A stretch of 64,000 nt of DNA from Komagataella phaffii GS115 (GCF_000027005.1 NC_012963.1:1736001-1800000), one strand, 5' to 3'. Counted from the stretch's first letter, positions 9,035 to 19,406 are shown. Made by a program: numbers and translations. Notes: generated from the letters alone by a model not told the origin.

Positions 9035-10432
9035 ATGAAATGGCAGTCTGCTACGGATCAAGATGGAAATACTTATTACTACAATCCTGAAACTGGAGAA
9101 ACGTCGTGGGAGAACCCTGAAGCCACTGCTGAAAATATCGACGAGGACCCAAAAGGAGAAACTGACGAGGATTCTGAGTGGAAAGAGTATACCACTGATG
9201 ACGGCAAGAGCTACTATTACAATGAGAAAACCGGCCAGAGTGTATGGGAGGATCCCAGGAAGCAAGCATTAGCATCAGAGGTCAAGGGCGACGGCGAAGA
9301 AGGAGAGATAAAATTCAAAGACATAAATCTATCTGATTACGTAGTGCAATCTGCATTAATCGGAGATGAAACACAAACAAGATCACCAGAACAAAGAGAA
9401 ACTGACTTTATAGCCATGCTTAATGAAAGGAATATTGATCCAAAGTTACCATTTACCAAAGCTATTTCATTAATCATTCAAGATTCCAGATATTGGAACG
9501 TGGAGGATTCCCTGAAGAGAAATGACCTATACCAGTCATATCAAGTATCCAAACAGCAGGAAGTCTTTAAAGAGCAACAGGATGCAGAGCAGTCATTTAA
9601 AAACACATTTCTCAAAGTCTTATCTAATTACCCAGAGATAAAATATTATACAAGGTGGAAAACCTGTTCCAGATTAATCATTGACGAGCCTATATACTCT
9701 CTTGGATCCGAGAAATTGAAAAGAAGATTGTTTGAAGAGTACACTAGCAGTCTCAGAGAGGAACACGAAAGACAAACTAATGAACTTAAATCTAACGAAC
9801 TGCAAGATCTGAAGACATATTTAAAATCAAGCTTAACTATTGAATCAAAATGGAAAGATATATCAGGTCAATTGATGGAAAAGTTCCCTCATCTTTCATC
9901 TATGGAGCAGTTGGGCTGCTATGAACAAGAAATGGACCTCCATGTAAAGCAATTAGACCAAGCTATCAAACTCAATCAAAAGCTTAACTACAGGAAAGAC
10001 AGGCAAGCAAGAGATTCGTTTAAAAAGGCAATTTCTTTGAAACTAAAAGAGATTCAGAATGCAAATTTAACATATTATGAGTACATCCAGCAAATCAAAG
10101 ACTTACCAGAGTTTAAAGAAATTTTGGGTCGAAATGGATCCTCCCCTATTGATGTATTTTGGGACTTGCTGGATAGTGAAAATTATGGACTGCAACAAAT
10201 ATTGATTCAGTTATTAATAAAGCCGGAAATGGAAAATATATCTGATCTTGAATCATTCAAAAGAAAGATTGCTGACCTCGATTATCAAGTCTCTGATAAG
10301 AACTCAAATATTCTCTTTGGAATGTTCCAAGTGGAGAAGGAAAAAGAGTTGCAATCTAAAAAACGGAAAATTACCCCTGAAGTTTCACGACCCAAAAAGA
10401 AAATCAATACTTTTGGCTATGGATCTTTTTAA
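9035..10432 (+). CDS. PRP40: U1 snRNP splicing factor Prp40 (WW and FF domains)
   Basis: Prp40 is a U1 snRNP protein that bridges the 5' splice site to branch-point factors and binds the RNA polymerase II C-terminal domain. The 465-residue product begins directly with WW domain 1 (residues 1-30, W3, YYYNPETGETSWENP). WW domain 2 follows (about 45-75, YYYNEKTGQSVWEDP). From about residue 120 there is a series of helical FF repeats, the first containing ERETDFIAMLNERNIDP. The C-terminus is basic. It is shorter than the 583-residue Saccharomyces protein, so the C-terminal FF region is probably reduced. The stop is 12 bp from the convergent SEC11 stop. Confidence 0.94.
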   Translation: MKWQSATDQDGNTYYYNPETGETSWENPEATAENIDEDPKGETDEDSEWKEYTTDDGKSYYYNEKTGQSVWEDPRKQALASEVKGDGEEGEIKFKDINLSDYVVQSALIGDETQTRSPEQRETDFIAMLNERNIDPKLPFTKAISLIIQDSRYWNVEDSLKRNDLYQSYQVSKQQEVFKEQQDAEQSFKNTFLKVLSNYPEIKYYTRWKTCSRLIIDEPIYSLGSEKLKRRLFEEYTSSLREEHERQTNELKSNELQDLKTYLKSSLTIESKWKDISGQLMEKFPHLSSMEQLGCYEQEMDLHVKQLDQAIKLNQKLNYRKDRQARDSFKKAISLKLKEIQNANLTYYEYIQQIKDLPEFKEILGRNGSSPIDVFWDLLDSENYGLQQILIQLLIKPEMENISDLESFKRKIADLDYQVSDKNSNILFGMFQVEKEKELQSKKRKITPEVSRPKKKINTFGYGSF

Positions 10433-10444
10433 TAATCGTCATAT

Positions 10445-10960
10445 TCATTCTCGAGTCAATAACGTGCTCAACGCCATTAATCCTAATAGTCCCAATTTAG
10501 CATACTTATTCTCTGTAATCAAAATTGTTACGTATCCCACTTTGGGAAGATAAGCTTTGACAGTGCCCAAAACATCTTCATCTCTATCCAAGTAATTCGA
10601 TTTGTGTGCATATAAGGACAGGTCATCAGTAGGGTTGTTGTCTCCCTTGGTGAGAAGTAATTGTCTGACTTTACGATCTTTATTCGTAACTTTGTGTTCT
10701 CTGAGGACTCTATGGACAATTGGAATTGGCTTTCCTTTAACCTCGTAAACCACTACATCCCCAATATCAACATATTTGTCTCTATTCCACAAGAAGAGAA
10801 TATCACCTCGTTGAAAAGCGGGCTCCATAGATCCAGACAGAACGACAACTATAGGAGAGTTACTGTTGGTAACCAGACCCAGCCCCTTCCAAAACATAAA
10901 AGCGGTACTCAGAACCATGGCTAGGTTGAGCAATTGAACTAGTTGTTGTCTGATGTTCAT
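10445..10960 (-). CDS. SEC11: Signal peptidase catalytic subunit Sec11
   Basis: Sec11 is the catalytic subunit of the ER signal peptidase complex and removes signal peptides from secretory precursors. The 171-residue product has a short cytosolic N-terminus and one membrane span (about residues 14-34). The catalytic serine is S44 in [12 protein letters not shown]83 follows in IVHRV, then the conserved aspartates D107 and D113 in [11 protein letters not shown] hydrophobic C-terminal segment ends the protein. Eukaryotic Sec11 uses a Ser/His/Asp arrangement rather than the bacterial Ser/Lys dyad, as seen here. The start is the ATG at 10960. Length is nearly the same as in Saccharomyces. Confidence 0.96.
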   Translation of the reverse strand: MNIRQQLVQLLNLAMVLSTAFMFWKGLGLVTNSNSPIVVVLSGSMEPAFQRGDILFLWNRDKYVDIGDVVVYEVKGKPIPIVHRVLREHKVTNKDRKVRQLLLTKGDNNPTDDLSLYAHKSNYLDRDEDVLGTVKAYLPKVGYVTILITENKYAKLGLLGLMALSTLLTRE

Positions 10961-11152
10961 CGTGGTGAAATTATAGTTGGATGATCCACGTAAAATGATG
11001 GTTTAATGATACTCGTAGCCGCGAAATATTTTTGTAAGATGTTGGATGTAAAGGTACGAAGTAACTAACTAGCTACCAAGAGAAGGGATCCAGTGACTTA
11101 CACTGCATATCGTAAGCATTAATTCACTATATAATAAATATCGTTTTCTCGT

Positions 11153-12340
11153 TCAAGCAACCACAGTTGGTCCAAAGAACTCGGAATGAATATTTTGGAC
11201 TCCCAGTTTGTTGAGCTCAGAGCTAACAAACTGCATGTATGGAACAGGTCCAACCAGATAAACTTCATTCTCCGGCGACACCGTTTGGATGTCTGATCTC
11301 TGTAATTGAGCAGAATTGATTTGGTCTACACCTTCAGTAACTTGTTCTTCAGAGACGAATTCCTTCACTGTCAGTTGCAAATTGAATTTACTCTTTAGTT
11401 CTTTCAACCAACCTCTAAAGGCAGTACTCTTTGAGGTTCTATTGGAGTAAAATAATGTAACTCTCTGACCCCTTTCAAGGGCAGTTTCCATGATTGATAC
11501 TACTGGAGTGATACCAATACCTCCGATAAAAAAAACAGCATCCTTTTGAGATTCTTCGTATAACAATTGTCCAGCGGGTGGTGCTACAGTGATTATGTCT
11601 CCCACCTTCAGTTGATTGTGAACAAATGTCGAAATTTTACCATTTTCCAACAACCTGACAGAGATTCTGTAGGTATTGTTGTTTGGCCTGGAAGAAAGAG
11701 AGTACTCCCTAGATTTCTCAAACTTTTCCCCAGGTAATTTCCATCTGATGCAGACGTATTGCCCATCCAAAGGTTTTGCTATCTCTCCTTCTACTGGAGT
11801 GAAATAAACAGACTTCACATCGTCACATTCATTTTCGATTTTGGTCACTTTAAACTCTTTGAAATCATGCCACTTCTGCTTCTGGAACTCTGCCCATTCA
11901 GCGTTTATCAGGATTTGAGCAAGATTTCCGTAAGCGGTTGCCCATGCCTTGAGAAACGCAGGTGTAGCAAGCTCAGGTCCCAAGAGTTCAGCCATTGTCT
12001 TCAACAACGATCCACCGACAATTGGGTAGTGCTCAGCTTTAATCTGCAGTCCAACATGCTTTACAACGATCTGGTGAACGAAAGCAGTTAGCGGGCTCAA
12101 ATCGTCAATGTTTTCTGCATACTTGAGGAGAGCAAACGCTAAAATCCTGGGCTGTTTCAACAGTTTTTGATTTGTCTCATTAAAGTATGGCTTGACTTCA
12201 TCATAATTAGAAATCATGTACTGATAAAACTTAGCAGTCAAAGTTTCTCCAGCGTCCTTCAAAATAGGAACTGAGTTCCTAATGAAAGTCTTCTGGTCCT
12301 CAGTGAGGTCTTGAATCTGATAGATTTCTGGAGCGGTCAT
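11153..12340 (-). CDS. YHB1: Flavohemoglobin (nitric oxide dioxygenase)
   Basis: Yhb1 oxidises nitric oxide to nitrate using O2 and NAD(P)H and protects against nitrosative stress. In yeast it is found in the cytosol and mitochondria. The 395-residue product has an N-terminal globin domain (about residues 1-140, with VVKHVGLQIKAEHYPIVG). The FAD-binding barrel carries the REYSLSS motif. The NAD-binding domain has FFIGGIGITPV, and the C-terminus is HSEFFGP. The frame is open to another ATG at 12502, adding 54 residues. I prefer 12340 because homologues begin there and a consensus TATA box sits between the two ATGs. Length then fits the family (about 399). Confidence 0.94.
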   Translation of the reverse strand: MTAPEIYQIQDLTEDQKTFIRNSVPILKDAGETLTAKFYQYMISNYDEVKPYFNETNQKLLKQPRILAFALLKYAENIDDLSPLTAFVHQIVVKHVGLQIKAEHYPIVGGSLLKTMAELLGPELATPAFLKAWATAYGNLAQILINAEWAEFQKQKWHDFKEFKVTKIENECDDVKSVYFTPVEGEIAKPLDGQYVCIRWKLPGEKFEKSREYSLSSRPNNNTYRISVRLLENGKISTFVHNQLKVGDIITVAPPAGQLLYEESQKDAVFFIGGIGITPVVSIMETALERGQRVTLFYSNRTSKSTAFRGWLKELKSKFNLQLTVKEFVSEEQVTEGVDQINSAQLQRSDIQTVSPENEVYLVGPVPYMQFVSSELNKLGVQNIHSEFFGPTVVA

Positions 12341-12385
12341 GATTTGATAACTTATGCTATTAAATAGCAGGAACTCATGGCTCTT

Positions 12386-12393
12386 TTTATATA
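12386..12393 (-). promoter_or_regulatory. TATA box of YHB1
   Basis: On the minus strand this reads TATATAAA, a full match to TATAWAWR, about 46 nt before the ATG at 12340. It lies downstream of the in-frame ATG at 12502, arguing that the longer reading frame is not the main protein. Confidence 0.5.
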
Positions 12394-12896
12394 GAATTGA
12401 AGCTAGGACATCTTTAGTACTTTGTGGCCGGTTGAAATATGATCCTATGTTAAGATTGACTTTGGGGATATGAGCCTGATCAAACGGAAACAGTTTGTGC
12501 ATCCGATTGCATCAAAGATGACAATCATAGAGCCTCTAATTGGATCGTAGTTGCTGACAATTTCATCAAAAGATTACTTGCCATTTGAAAATCAGCCCAT
12601 TAGCATTATTCGGTAACAAATGGCTTATAAATATTGTGTCAGCAAAAGGGGGTACTTTCTATTGGCCAGGGAAAATCCGGAAACNAATTTTTTGCACAGA
12701 AATACATTGAATTGTACGGGCATGCTAGGACATGTGGATACATTGTTTATGAGTCGTTTTATTATGCCGGTCAGTCCGAGAAAGGGGCGGGGCCCCAGCT
12801 GTGCATGAGTTTGGCTAGATTGGTTGTAATTGAGATTCTTCAACCCTCGTTGGGATTATATAATCCTTCTTAGACACTTTAGAACCGTTTTCTTAC
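12394..12896. other. YHB1 upstream region with one undetermined base
   Basis: This is the YHB1 upstream region, ending at the stop of the lipase gene. Position 12685 is an n, the only ambiguous base in the window. Short frames crossing it on both strands contain an unknown residue and look spurious. The stretch also contains a GC-rich patch around 12785-12800. No gene is visible. Confidence 0.5.
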
Positions 12897-13907
12897 CTAA
12901 GCGTTACACTTGTTGACGACATGAAAGTACTCATTATGGGCAGCAAATGGGAAGTTTCCTCTGATTATATTGTCTATGTCAGAGATCAAAGGCATGTACT
13001 TGTATTTCCCCTTGAAGACTAGGCTGGAAGGGGGATGCGGGAGGTCGTACTTGTCAATAAAATACTCAGCACCCGCATGCCAGAAGAATTCTGAAGGTGG
13101 AACCTTTGGCACTAAATCCCCAACGTGAACAACCCTGATGTAATCTCCTTGGGTGATATCACCTCCAGAATCCAATTTTTTGATAGCGGCGCTGTTTTTG
13201 AAAAGGTTGTCAATGTAAACGGCAGTATTTTCATTTCCAACTTTTGGCCCAGCATAACTCAATACCAGGGGATTCATTCCCATCATTTTCAAGTCTGCCC
13301 CAATCAAGGTTGCAATGGCCCCACCAAGTGAATGCCCAGTTACGATAAACTTATAATCAGGGTATTCTTCATGCAAGGTAGATGAAGCTTCACACATTCT
13401 TTTCTCCAGAAGATCGGAAGTTCCTTTAAAACCTTTGTGCACCTTGCAATTTTTGCACTTAAACTTTACACCTGACTTAGTGGCAGCATACGGTTTCCAA
13501 GGAATTGGTACGAATGCAAAATCAGCAATCCAATCTTCCAGCGAAGAAGAGCCTCTGATTACAACAATGATCCATTGGCGTCCATGATCTACTGCAATAT
13601 ATCCAGCACCAGGCGTGCCCGCAACAGGCTCGGAAATAAAGGCAATTTCAATATCTTTGTTTTCTTTCTTTTGACAAAAGGAAGTGAAACACTTATCCCC
13701 CAATTTTAGTTCACTCATGGGAACTAAGCTTTTGCAATAGGAGGCTTGACAAAAAAGTGCCATTTCATTTAATAGTCTGTAGTTATGGGTGCTTATATGA
13801 TCAATTCCGGTGACATTGGCATCTGCCTCCAATGGTTTAGCTTCGGCTACACTAGAGATATACAAAATCGACAGTAAACAAGTGAGTCTCCTAAGATTGA
13901 GCTTCAT
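12897..13907 (-). CDS. Secreted class-3 lipase (alpha/beta hydrolase)
   Basis: This is a triacylglycerol lipase of the Rhizomucor/Thermomyces class-3 family, probably secreted. From the ATG at 13907 the product is 336 residues. It begins with a typical signal peptide: Arg/Lys-containing start, LTCLLSILYISSV core and a likely cleavage after AEA. The nucleophile is S193 in GHSLGGA. D264 in VGDLVPKVPP and H324 in AHNEYF are the likely remaining triad residues. Several cysteines (C..SYCKS, KCKNCKVH) suggest disulfides. The frame is open to an ATG at 14096, but that would bury the signal peptide behind 63 residues, so the shorter start is better. The exact substrate is unknown. Confidence 0.88.
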   Translation of the reverse strand: MKLNLRRLTCLLSILYISSVAEAKPLEADANVTGIDHISTHNYRLLNEMALFCQASYCKSLVPMSELKLGDKCFTSFCQKKENKDIEIAFISEPVAGTPGAGYIAVDHGRQWIIVVIRGSSSLEDWIADFAFVPIPWKPYAATKSGVKFKCKNCKVHKGFKGTSDLLEKRMCEASSTLHEEYPDYKFIVTGHSLGGAIATLIGADLKMMGMNPLVLSYAGPKVGNENTAVYIDNLFKNSAAIKKLDSGGDITQGDYIRVVHVGDLVPKVPPSEFFWHAGAEYFIDKYDLPHPPSSLVFKGKYKYMPLISDIDNIIRGNFPFAAHNEYFHVVNKCNA

Positions 13908-15139
13908 AGTGCGATTTTCAGTTAAGTTTTCTGAAATATGGGAGGGGAGTTTAGACATATTATAGTCTGCATTGTTTAAGCAGACAGCAGAATAGAAATT
14001 AGGTCGTAAGCGGCATTGACTTGTCTTGATTAGGGCCCGTCTACAATGACTCCACAATAAGTTACTCCCAATCTTATAGGAAGAGAAGTTGTTCATGAAT
14101 CGATAACTGAGGGCTGTAGGACGAGTCGTTTAGCGTCTTTTCATTTATGGGTAGGGCCTATACCTTGACTCAGTCACTGAAGCAAGTGAAACTATATGGC
14201 ACGCATCCTAAACGCCCTAAAGCTCAAGATATATTTCTACATGAGCATTGCCATATCTAAGAGATCCGATAACTTCGAACTTTCCTCCAACTGTATCAAG
14301 TTCAAAATTAATCAATTAATTTATGGATTGTCCTTTTACAACGAAGTTTTAAGAAGCCTTTCAGGTAACAGAAGGAAATTAAGTAGTAAGTTGCACTGTT
14401 TATCAGGACATTAATCTCACATGCTAGGCAGTACGCATGAGTGAAAAATGTTGGTTCATTTAAATCACACAAATGCTCCTCCACTACACTACTGGCTCAG
14501 GCTCTCAGCAGCGTAACTACAGTCGAGCAGCTGGTAAATGTTGCGTTCCGCTAGATATTATCATAACTGGCGTCCCTTGGCCACGTATTGTGTGTCCCCA
14601 TAAGTTTCAGCAGAATGCCCTTAAGCTTAATTGTCAGTGACCAACAGTTAAGGGATGGTTGATTTGTTTTACCGTTGTCCAAACTCAGACTTTGCCACTT
14701 TCTTTCGACCACTGAGCTTCGATTGTAGTGACAACTCAATCAGTGGGAATCATTTTCTGCCGAGATGCAAGACCTCTTAGACTGAATTCTAATAAGTACT
14801 TTACGAATTGTAGCGGGGTTTTTACTGCAAAACCGATTCTTTGAAACTCGTTGAAAAAGAGTAAGACGTCCTAGTTACCCAAGCCCAATTCTCCACAAAA
14901 AAATTTCGGCTGCTCACACTTAGTCTGGTTCCTATGCCTATCGTAACTGTTACCTTCTTCGGTTATATGTACAGGAAAATTACTTAAGCCACTCTTTATC
15001 AAATGTTTAATCAGCAAGGGTGCGAAATCCCTATCATCCTGATAGGGCAACTTGCTCCAGATCAAACCACAGTTTATTACATATAAGACCAGAGATTGTT
15101 TATCTTCTGTAATTGGAATAGAACTCTTACGTTTCAGAA
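13908..15139. other. Long gene-free spacer between lipase and MFS transporter
   Basis: This is a 1.23-kb divergent intergenic stretch, the longest in the window. The small frames (about 60-72 codons at 14196, 14551 and 14871) have no family resemblance. I found no tRNA, LTR or long direct repeat. It probably carries extended promoters for two regulated, environment-facing genes, but I cannot name sites. Confidence 0.5.
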
Positions 15140-16861
15140 ATGGTGGTGACGGGTAAATCAGACCCTGTTGAGGAGTCTTATCTGATCAAAGATGGTGAAA
15201 GTACCTATAGCAACTATGAGTGTACATCCCAGGAGTCAGATGCCCGTGAGATTGACCCTGTGATTGACTCTTTAGACTTCCCCCTCAGGTTGAACGAAAG
15301 TGCGGAACAAGGAGACACAGAACATGCTGATGATATGCGCAGCTTGAAGCAAGATTGGCTGCTGCACGAGGCTACAGTTTGGTATAAAAGACCGACTGTG
15401 GCGATGGCATGTCTGACAATATTCTTAACGTCCTTCTCCGTGGGCTTATCTACTCCTTCACAGATTGGACTATCCATAGAAATAATATGTCGAGAGGTTA
15501 ACAAACATGAAGCAATGCCATGCAACGTCCCTGCAGTTCAGACTATGCTATCTGAATTGCAGAGCTCGACTCAAATTATTGGAGGATTGTTCATGGTTTT
15601 GGTGTCGGCTAGAATCGGTAAATTATCCGATATTTACGGAAGAAAACCTATTTTTGCCTTTATCGTTTTGTTTGCATTGATTTCAAAGTCTCTATTGTTA
15701 ATTTTTCTTAATCCACAAATCATTGGTTCATATCACAAAGTATGGCTGATCATTATAATGTCTTTGGAGAATTTAGGAGGTGGTATGATATCATTGCTTG
15801 GAATCGTCCACAGTTATGTGGCTGATATTGTCCCTGTTCATAAAAGAATGTACAGCATTGGTTTGGTTGCTGTTGGTTTGTACGTGGGTATGTCGCTGGG
15901 ACCCCTTTTGAACTCTGTCCTGTTTTCCTACTTCCACTCCAATATTCTCTCGTTGCAAGTAGCCTCTATTCTGTTATTTGTTGAGCTGTTACTCATATTG
16001 TTTTTCATTCCAGAATCCAGATCTTCAAGAGCCAGGAACAAGAGTAGAACAGCTTCCGAATCATCCAGACAGATGTTTTTGGAATTGAACAGGTTAAACC
16101 AAGAGAGTCAAGCTCAACCACTATACAAGAAACTATTATTGCATTTAACTTCTTTCTTTCTTCCTCTCAAAGTTTTATGGTTACCCAAAACACGGTATAT
16201 TGATCATTCGGACCATGATAGAATTAAGTCAACCTACATTCCAAGGACAAATGTTATCATTATGGTCTTCATGGACACTCTCATGTTGTCTATCCTTCTT
16301 GGATTTGGTCAAGTTTCTGTGATCTATGCGACTTACGTTTTCAACTGGGATTCTTCTGTGATGGGTTACTTCATCTCTGTCTCCATGATCAGTAAGACGT
16401 TAACCATACTCGTACTTTCTGGCATGATTTTGAAGCTACTAGAGAAATTCTTTAGCTTGGATAAGAAAGGTGTCGACAATATTGATCTGACGCTAATGCG
16501 TAGCAGTTTTGTTTTTGAATTGCTGGCGATGATTCTGATTATCAATGCTTCAAATTCTGCACAGTTTTTTATCGCCACCTTACCAGCGGGCCTTGCTTCT
16601 CTAGCCTCTCCTGCTATGCACACAGCATTACTCAAGTATGGTAACCCTAACGAGGTTGGCGAATTATTTGGAGGAATTACGTTTTTCCGGAACCTCTTTA
16701 TTTTGATCGTGCCACCACTGTTGCTGTATGTTTATTCCCAAACTGTTGCTTATAATCCAGCAATTGCTTTGTACATCTGTTTGTTCATTATTGGGATGGT
16801 TGTGACATCTTCACTTTTCTTAAGGAAGCTGGATTTGAGATCATGTACTGTTATTACGTAA
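15140..16861 (+). CDS. Major facilitator superfamily transporter
   Basis: This is a membrane carrier of unknown substrate. The 573-residue product has a hydrophilic acidic N-terminal tail of about 85 residues and about twelve hydrophobic segments. The first half carries the MFS loop 2-3 signature, here GKLSDIYGRKPIF. A long polar loop separates the halves (about residues 290-370). The first extracellular loop contains two cysteines (IICREVNKHEAMPC) that could pair. I see the general drug/tetracycline-resistance-like MFS fold but cannot place it in a named yeast gene. It lies only 65 bp upstream of SUV3 on the same strand, so the SUV3 promoter must lie in the end of this gene. Confidence 0.85.
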   Translation: MVVTGKSDPVEESYLIKDGESTYSNYECTSQESDAREIDPVIDSLDFPLRLNESAEQGDTEHADDMRSLKQDWLLHEATVWYKRPTVAMACLTIFLTSFSVGLSTPSQIGLSIEIICREVNKHEAMPCNVPAVQTMLSELQSSTQIIGGLFMVLVSARIGKLSDIYGRKPIFAFIVLFALISKSLLLIFLNPQIIGSYHKVWLIIIMSLENLGGGMISLLGIVHSYVADIVPVHKRMYSIGLVAVGLYVGMSLGPLLNSVLFSYFHSNILSLQVASILLFVELLLILFFIPESRSSRARNKSRTASESSRQMFLELNRLNQESQAQPLYKKLLLHLTSFFLPLKVLWLPKTRYIDHSDHDRIKSTYIPRTNVIIMVFMDTLMLSILLGFGQVSVIYATYVFNWDSSVMGYFISVSMISKTLTILVLSGMILKLLEKFFSLDKKGVDNIDLTLMRSSFVFELLAMILIINASNSAQFFIATLPAGLASLASPAMHTALLKYGNPNEVGELFGGITFFRNLFILIVPPLLLYVYSQTVAYNPAIALYICLFIIGMVVTSSLFLRKLDLRSCTVIT

Positions 16862-16926
16862 CCACGCGATAAATTATATATTACAATAAATTTCATATAG
16901 TCAGATTTTTCTTATTTCAGGACCGA

Positions 16927-19350
16927 ATGTTACGGACAAGGGCTAAGTCATTGTTGAGTAATGGCCTGCTCAGAGACGTCGTATCGTCTCAAGTTCGGTT
17001 CAGGAGTAACGCCATGTTCACCGGAAGGAAGAAAATCAAACAGAATGTTGGTTCTAACTTTAAGACGAGCATCAAGGCCTCCAAATCGCAAACTTCGCAT
17101 ACGAACTTACGAGATAATATCAACCCTACATTGCATTTACTGGGAAATGATCTTTCCGGAGAGGAAGATTCATCGCAGCTGAAGTTTTCCATGGGGCAAA
17201 ATCGTTCATTTTCACTCGTAGATGAAGAGGTCACATACGATCCGGAGATTCACTCTAGGATTTCGAACGTGATCCAGCGGGATCTTTCAAACATTGTGAA
17301 CAATATTAAGGCCATGAAATACTCTAATTTAAGAAGCAGCCTGTTGAAAGCGTTTGTGAAGAATGACATAGAGGGGTTTATTGCAAAGAATGTAGCTCTC
17401 ATAGATAATATTGCAAATGTTACCCAAGAAACCATAGAAAAACGGTTTCTAAGTTTAGCAGAAAATAGCACCGAAAAATTTCATGAAGGATATTTGACGT
17501 TGCATTTTCCAAAACTTCATGAAGCTCACTTGTCCCTCTGGAGGAACTTTTTGGAAAACAGACCATTAAGCCCCATTTTGGAGCATGTTATTTATCTTGG
17601 ATTGAAACCACATATATTATTAGACACTTTTAATTCCCCTTACAACACTCAGAATATTCAGAAACAAAATATGACCTTCAACACCATAGACATCACAAAC
17701 CCCGTTGAATGGTTTCCAGAAGCAAGAAAGATGAAGAGAAAGTTTATTATGCACGTTGGGCCCACGAATAGTGGAAAGACATATAATGCCTTGCTAAGGC
17801 TTGAACAGTCCAAGACAGGCTATTATGCAGGTCCCCTTAGATTGCTAGCTCGTGAGGTTTACGAGAAGTTTCAGAAAAAGGGTGTCCGATGCAATCTATT
17901 AACGGGAGAGGAGGTAATTCCCGACTACGACGACTTTGGAAATCAAGCGGGTTTGACCAGTGGGACCGTCGAGATGGTTCCAACCACTGAACTATTTGAT
18001 GTTGTGGTTCTGGATGAAATTCAGATGATTTCTGATCCAGATAGGGGACAGTCATGGACTAATGTAGTGATTGGAGTTTTAGCAAAAGAAATACACCTTT
18101 GCGGAGAAGAATCGAGTGTGCCCTTGATTAAGCGTATTATCCAAGAAACTGGGGATGAAATTGAAGTCAACAAGTATAATAGATTGGGCCAGTTAGTAGT
18201 TGATGATAAGCCTATCGATATATCAGATCTCCGGAGGGGGGATTGTATCGTAAGCTTCAGTAAGAACATGATATTGAATACCAAATCTCATATTGAAGAT
18301 GTAACCAAGTTCAAATGTGGTGTTATTTATGGTGCCTTGCCTCCAGAAGTTCGATCCAGAGAAGCTCAAAAATTCAACGACGGAGAGTACGATCTCATTG
18401 TTGCCAGTGATGCAATTGGCATGGGACTCAACTTAAATATCAATCGGGTTGTCTTCACTACCTCACAAAAGTATGATGGCCGGTCTAATATTATATTGTC
18501 TGATTCTCAGTTCAAGCAGATAGGAGGAAGAGCTGGAAGATTTGGTGTTAAATCTTCCACCGATAGTAACAAACCTCCCATTGGCCACGTTTCAGCGTTT
18601 GACGCGGATATCCTGGACAATATTAGATCCGGGATTAATGCAAAGATTGAGTACCTACAGCGCGCAATGTTGTGGCCAACAGATGAACTCTGGATCAAAT
18701 ACTACTCAATGTTCCCTCGAGGAACCACATTAGTCCAAATGCTGGAAAGGTTTGAGGAGGATCTGAAAACGTTGAATGCTAGCTCAAACGGACTATTCCA
18801 AGTAAGTCCTACTGAATTTAAAAAGGAAGCTGGAAATTTCTTTTGCAATCAGTTAGACAAGAACCTTCAATCTCATTTCCTGATAACCGATCAGATCAGA
18901 ATGCTAAATGTACCCATATCATTGGATACAGAGCAAAGCATGAATGCTCATCAGAATTATCTTACTGGAATCAAAGTTGATGCTATTAGAGATTATCTGG
19001 AAACAGTGATAAATAGGGATGTGAAGAGCATTCTTGATACTAAGGTTATAACTATGCTTTTTAGCAAAGTGACATGCCCGAGTAAGCCACCAGAAGCCAA
19101 AAACAAAAGGAATGCTGGAAGGGGAAAACCACAATATGAGGAACTTAGATCTCTGGAAACCATCCACAAGTTGATTACAGTATACACATGGCTGAGTTAT
19201 CGATACAGTAAGAACTTTATCGATAGGGAAGGTGTTACAGAAATGAAGGATATAGTGGAGAATACTATTGTGAAGGAGTTGGATAATATCAGAGCTTTCC
19301 AACTAGAAAATAATAGGTTTAGTATCAGTAAGAAATTCAAGAGGAAATAA
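16927..19350 (+). CDS. SUV3: Mitochondrial degradosome RNA helicase Suv3
   Basis: Suv3 is an ATP-dependent RNA helicase that works with the exoribonuclease Dss1 in the mitochondrial degradosome, turning over mRNA and introns. The 807-residue product has an Arg/Ser-rich N-terminal presequence (MLRTRAKSLLSNGLLRD). The helicase core follows, with Walker A GPTNSGKT, PLRLLAREV, the Suv3-type Walker B LDEIQMISD (DEIQ in place of DEAD) and motif VI QIGGRAGRFG. The C-terminal domain includes a Suv3-type region after about residue 590. The length is somewhat longer than in Saccharomyces (737). It is convergent with CDC7, whose stop is 56 bp away. Confidence 0.96.
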   Translation: MLRTRAKSLLSNGLLRDVVSSQVRFRSNAMFTGRKKIKQNVGSNFKTSIKASKSQTSHTNLRDNINPTLHLLGNDLSGEEDSSQLKFSMGQNRSFSLVDEEVTYDPEIHSRISNVIQRDLSNIVNNIKAMKYSNLRSSLLKAFVKNDIEGFIAKNVALIDNIANVTQETIEKRFLSLAENSTEKFHEGYLTLHFPKLHEAHLSLWRNFLENRPLSPILEHVIYLGLKPHILLDTFNSPYNTQNIQKQNMTFNTIDITNPVEWFPEARKMKRKFIMHVGPTNSGKTYNALLRLEQSKTGYYAGPLRLLAREVYEKFQKKGVRCNLLTGEEVIPDYDDFGNQAGLTSGTVEMVPTTELFDVVVLDEIQMISDPDRGQSWTNVVIGVLAKEIHLCGEESSVPLIKRIIQETGDEIEVNKYNRLGQLVVDDKPIDISDLRRGDCIVSFSKNMILNTKSHIEDVTKFKCGVIYGALPPEVRSREAQKFNDGEYDLIVASDAIGMGLNLNINRVVFTTSQKYDGRSNIILSDSQFKQIGGRAGRFGVKSSTDSNKPPIGHVSAFDADILDNIRSGINAKIEYLQRAMLWPTDELWIKYYSMFPRGTTLVQMLERFEEDLKTLNASSNGLFQVSPTEFKKEAGNFFCNQLDKNLQSHFLITDQIRMLNVPISLDTEQSMNAHQNYLTGIKVDAIRDYLETVINRDVKSILDTKVITMLFSKVTCPSKPPEAKNKRNAGRGKPQYEELRSLETIHKLITVYTWLSYRYSKNFIDREGVTEMKDIVENTIVKELDNIRAFQLENNRFSISKKFKRK

Positions 19351-19406
19351 GCAATCACGTATGAATTTGTAAATAGTATAGATAGTGATAATGTATTTTA
19401 GACTTG

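Noticed and set aside
12620..12873. Short frames on both strands crossing the undetermined base at 12685
   Set aside because: They contain an unknown residue, have no domain resemblance and lie in the YHB1 upstream region.
13908..14096. N-terminal extension of the lipase from an ATG at 14096
   Set aside because: It would place 63 residues before a clear signal peptide that starts at 13907.
14330..14350. CCTTTTAC word resembling the U5 snRNA loop
   Set aside because: The flanking stem is only four pairs, the preceding base differs, and no Sm site or other U5 element is visible.
14196..15065. Possible small genes in the 1.2-kb lipase/MFS spacer
   Set aside because: The three frames of 60-72 codons on both strands show no coding character or motif.
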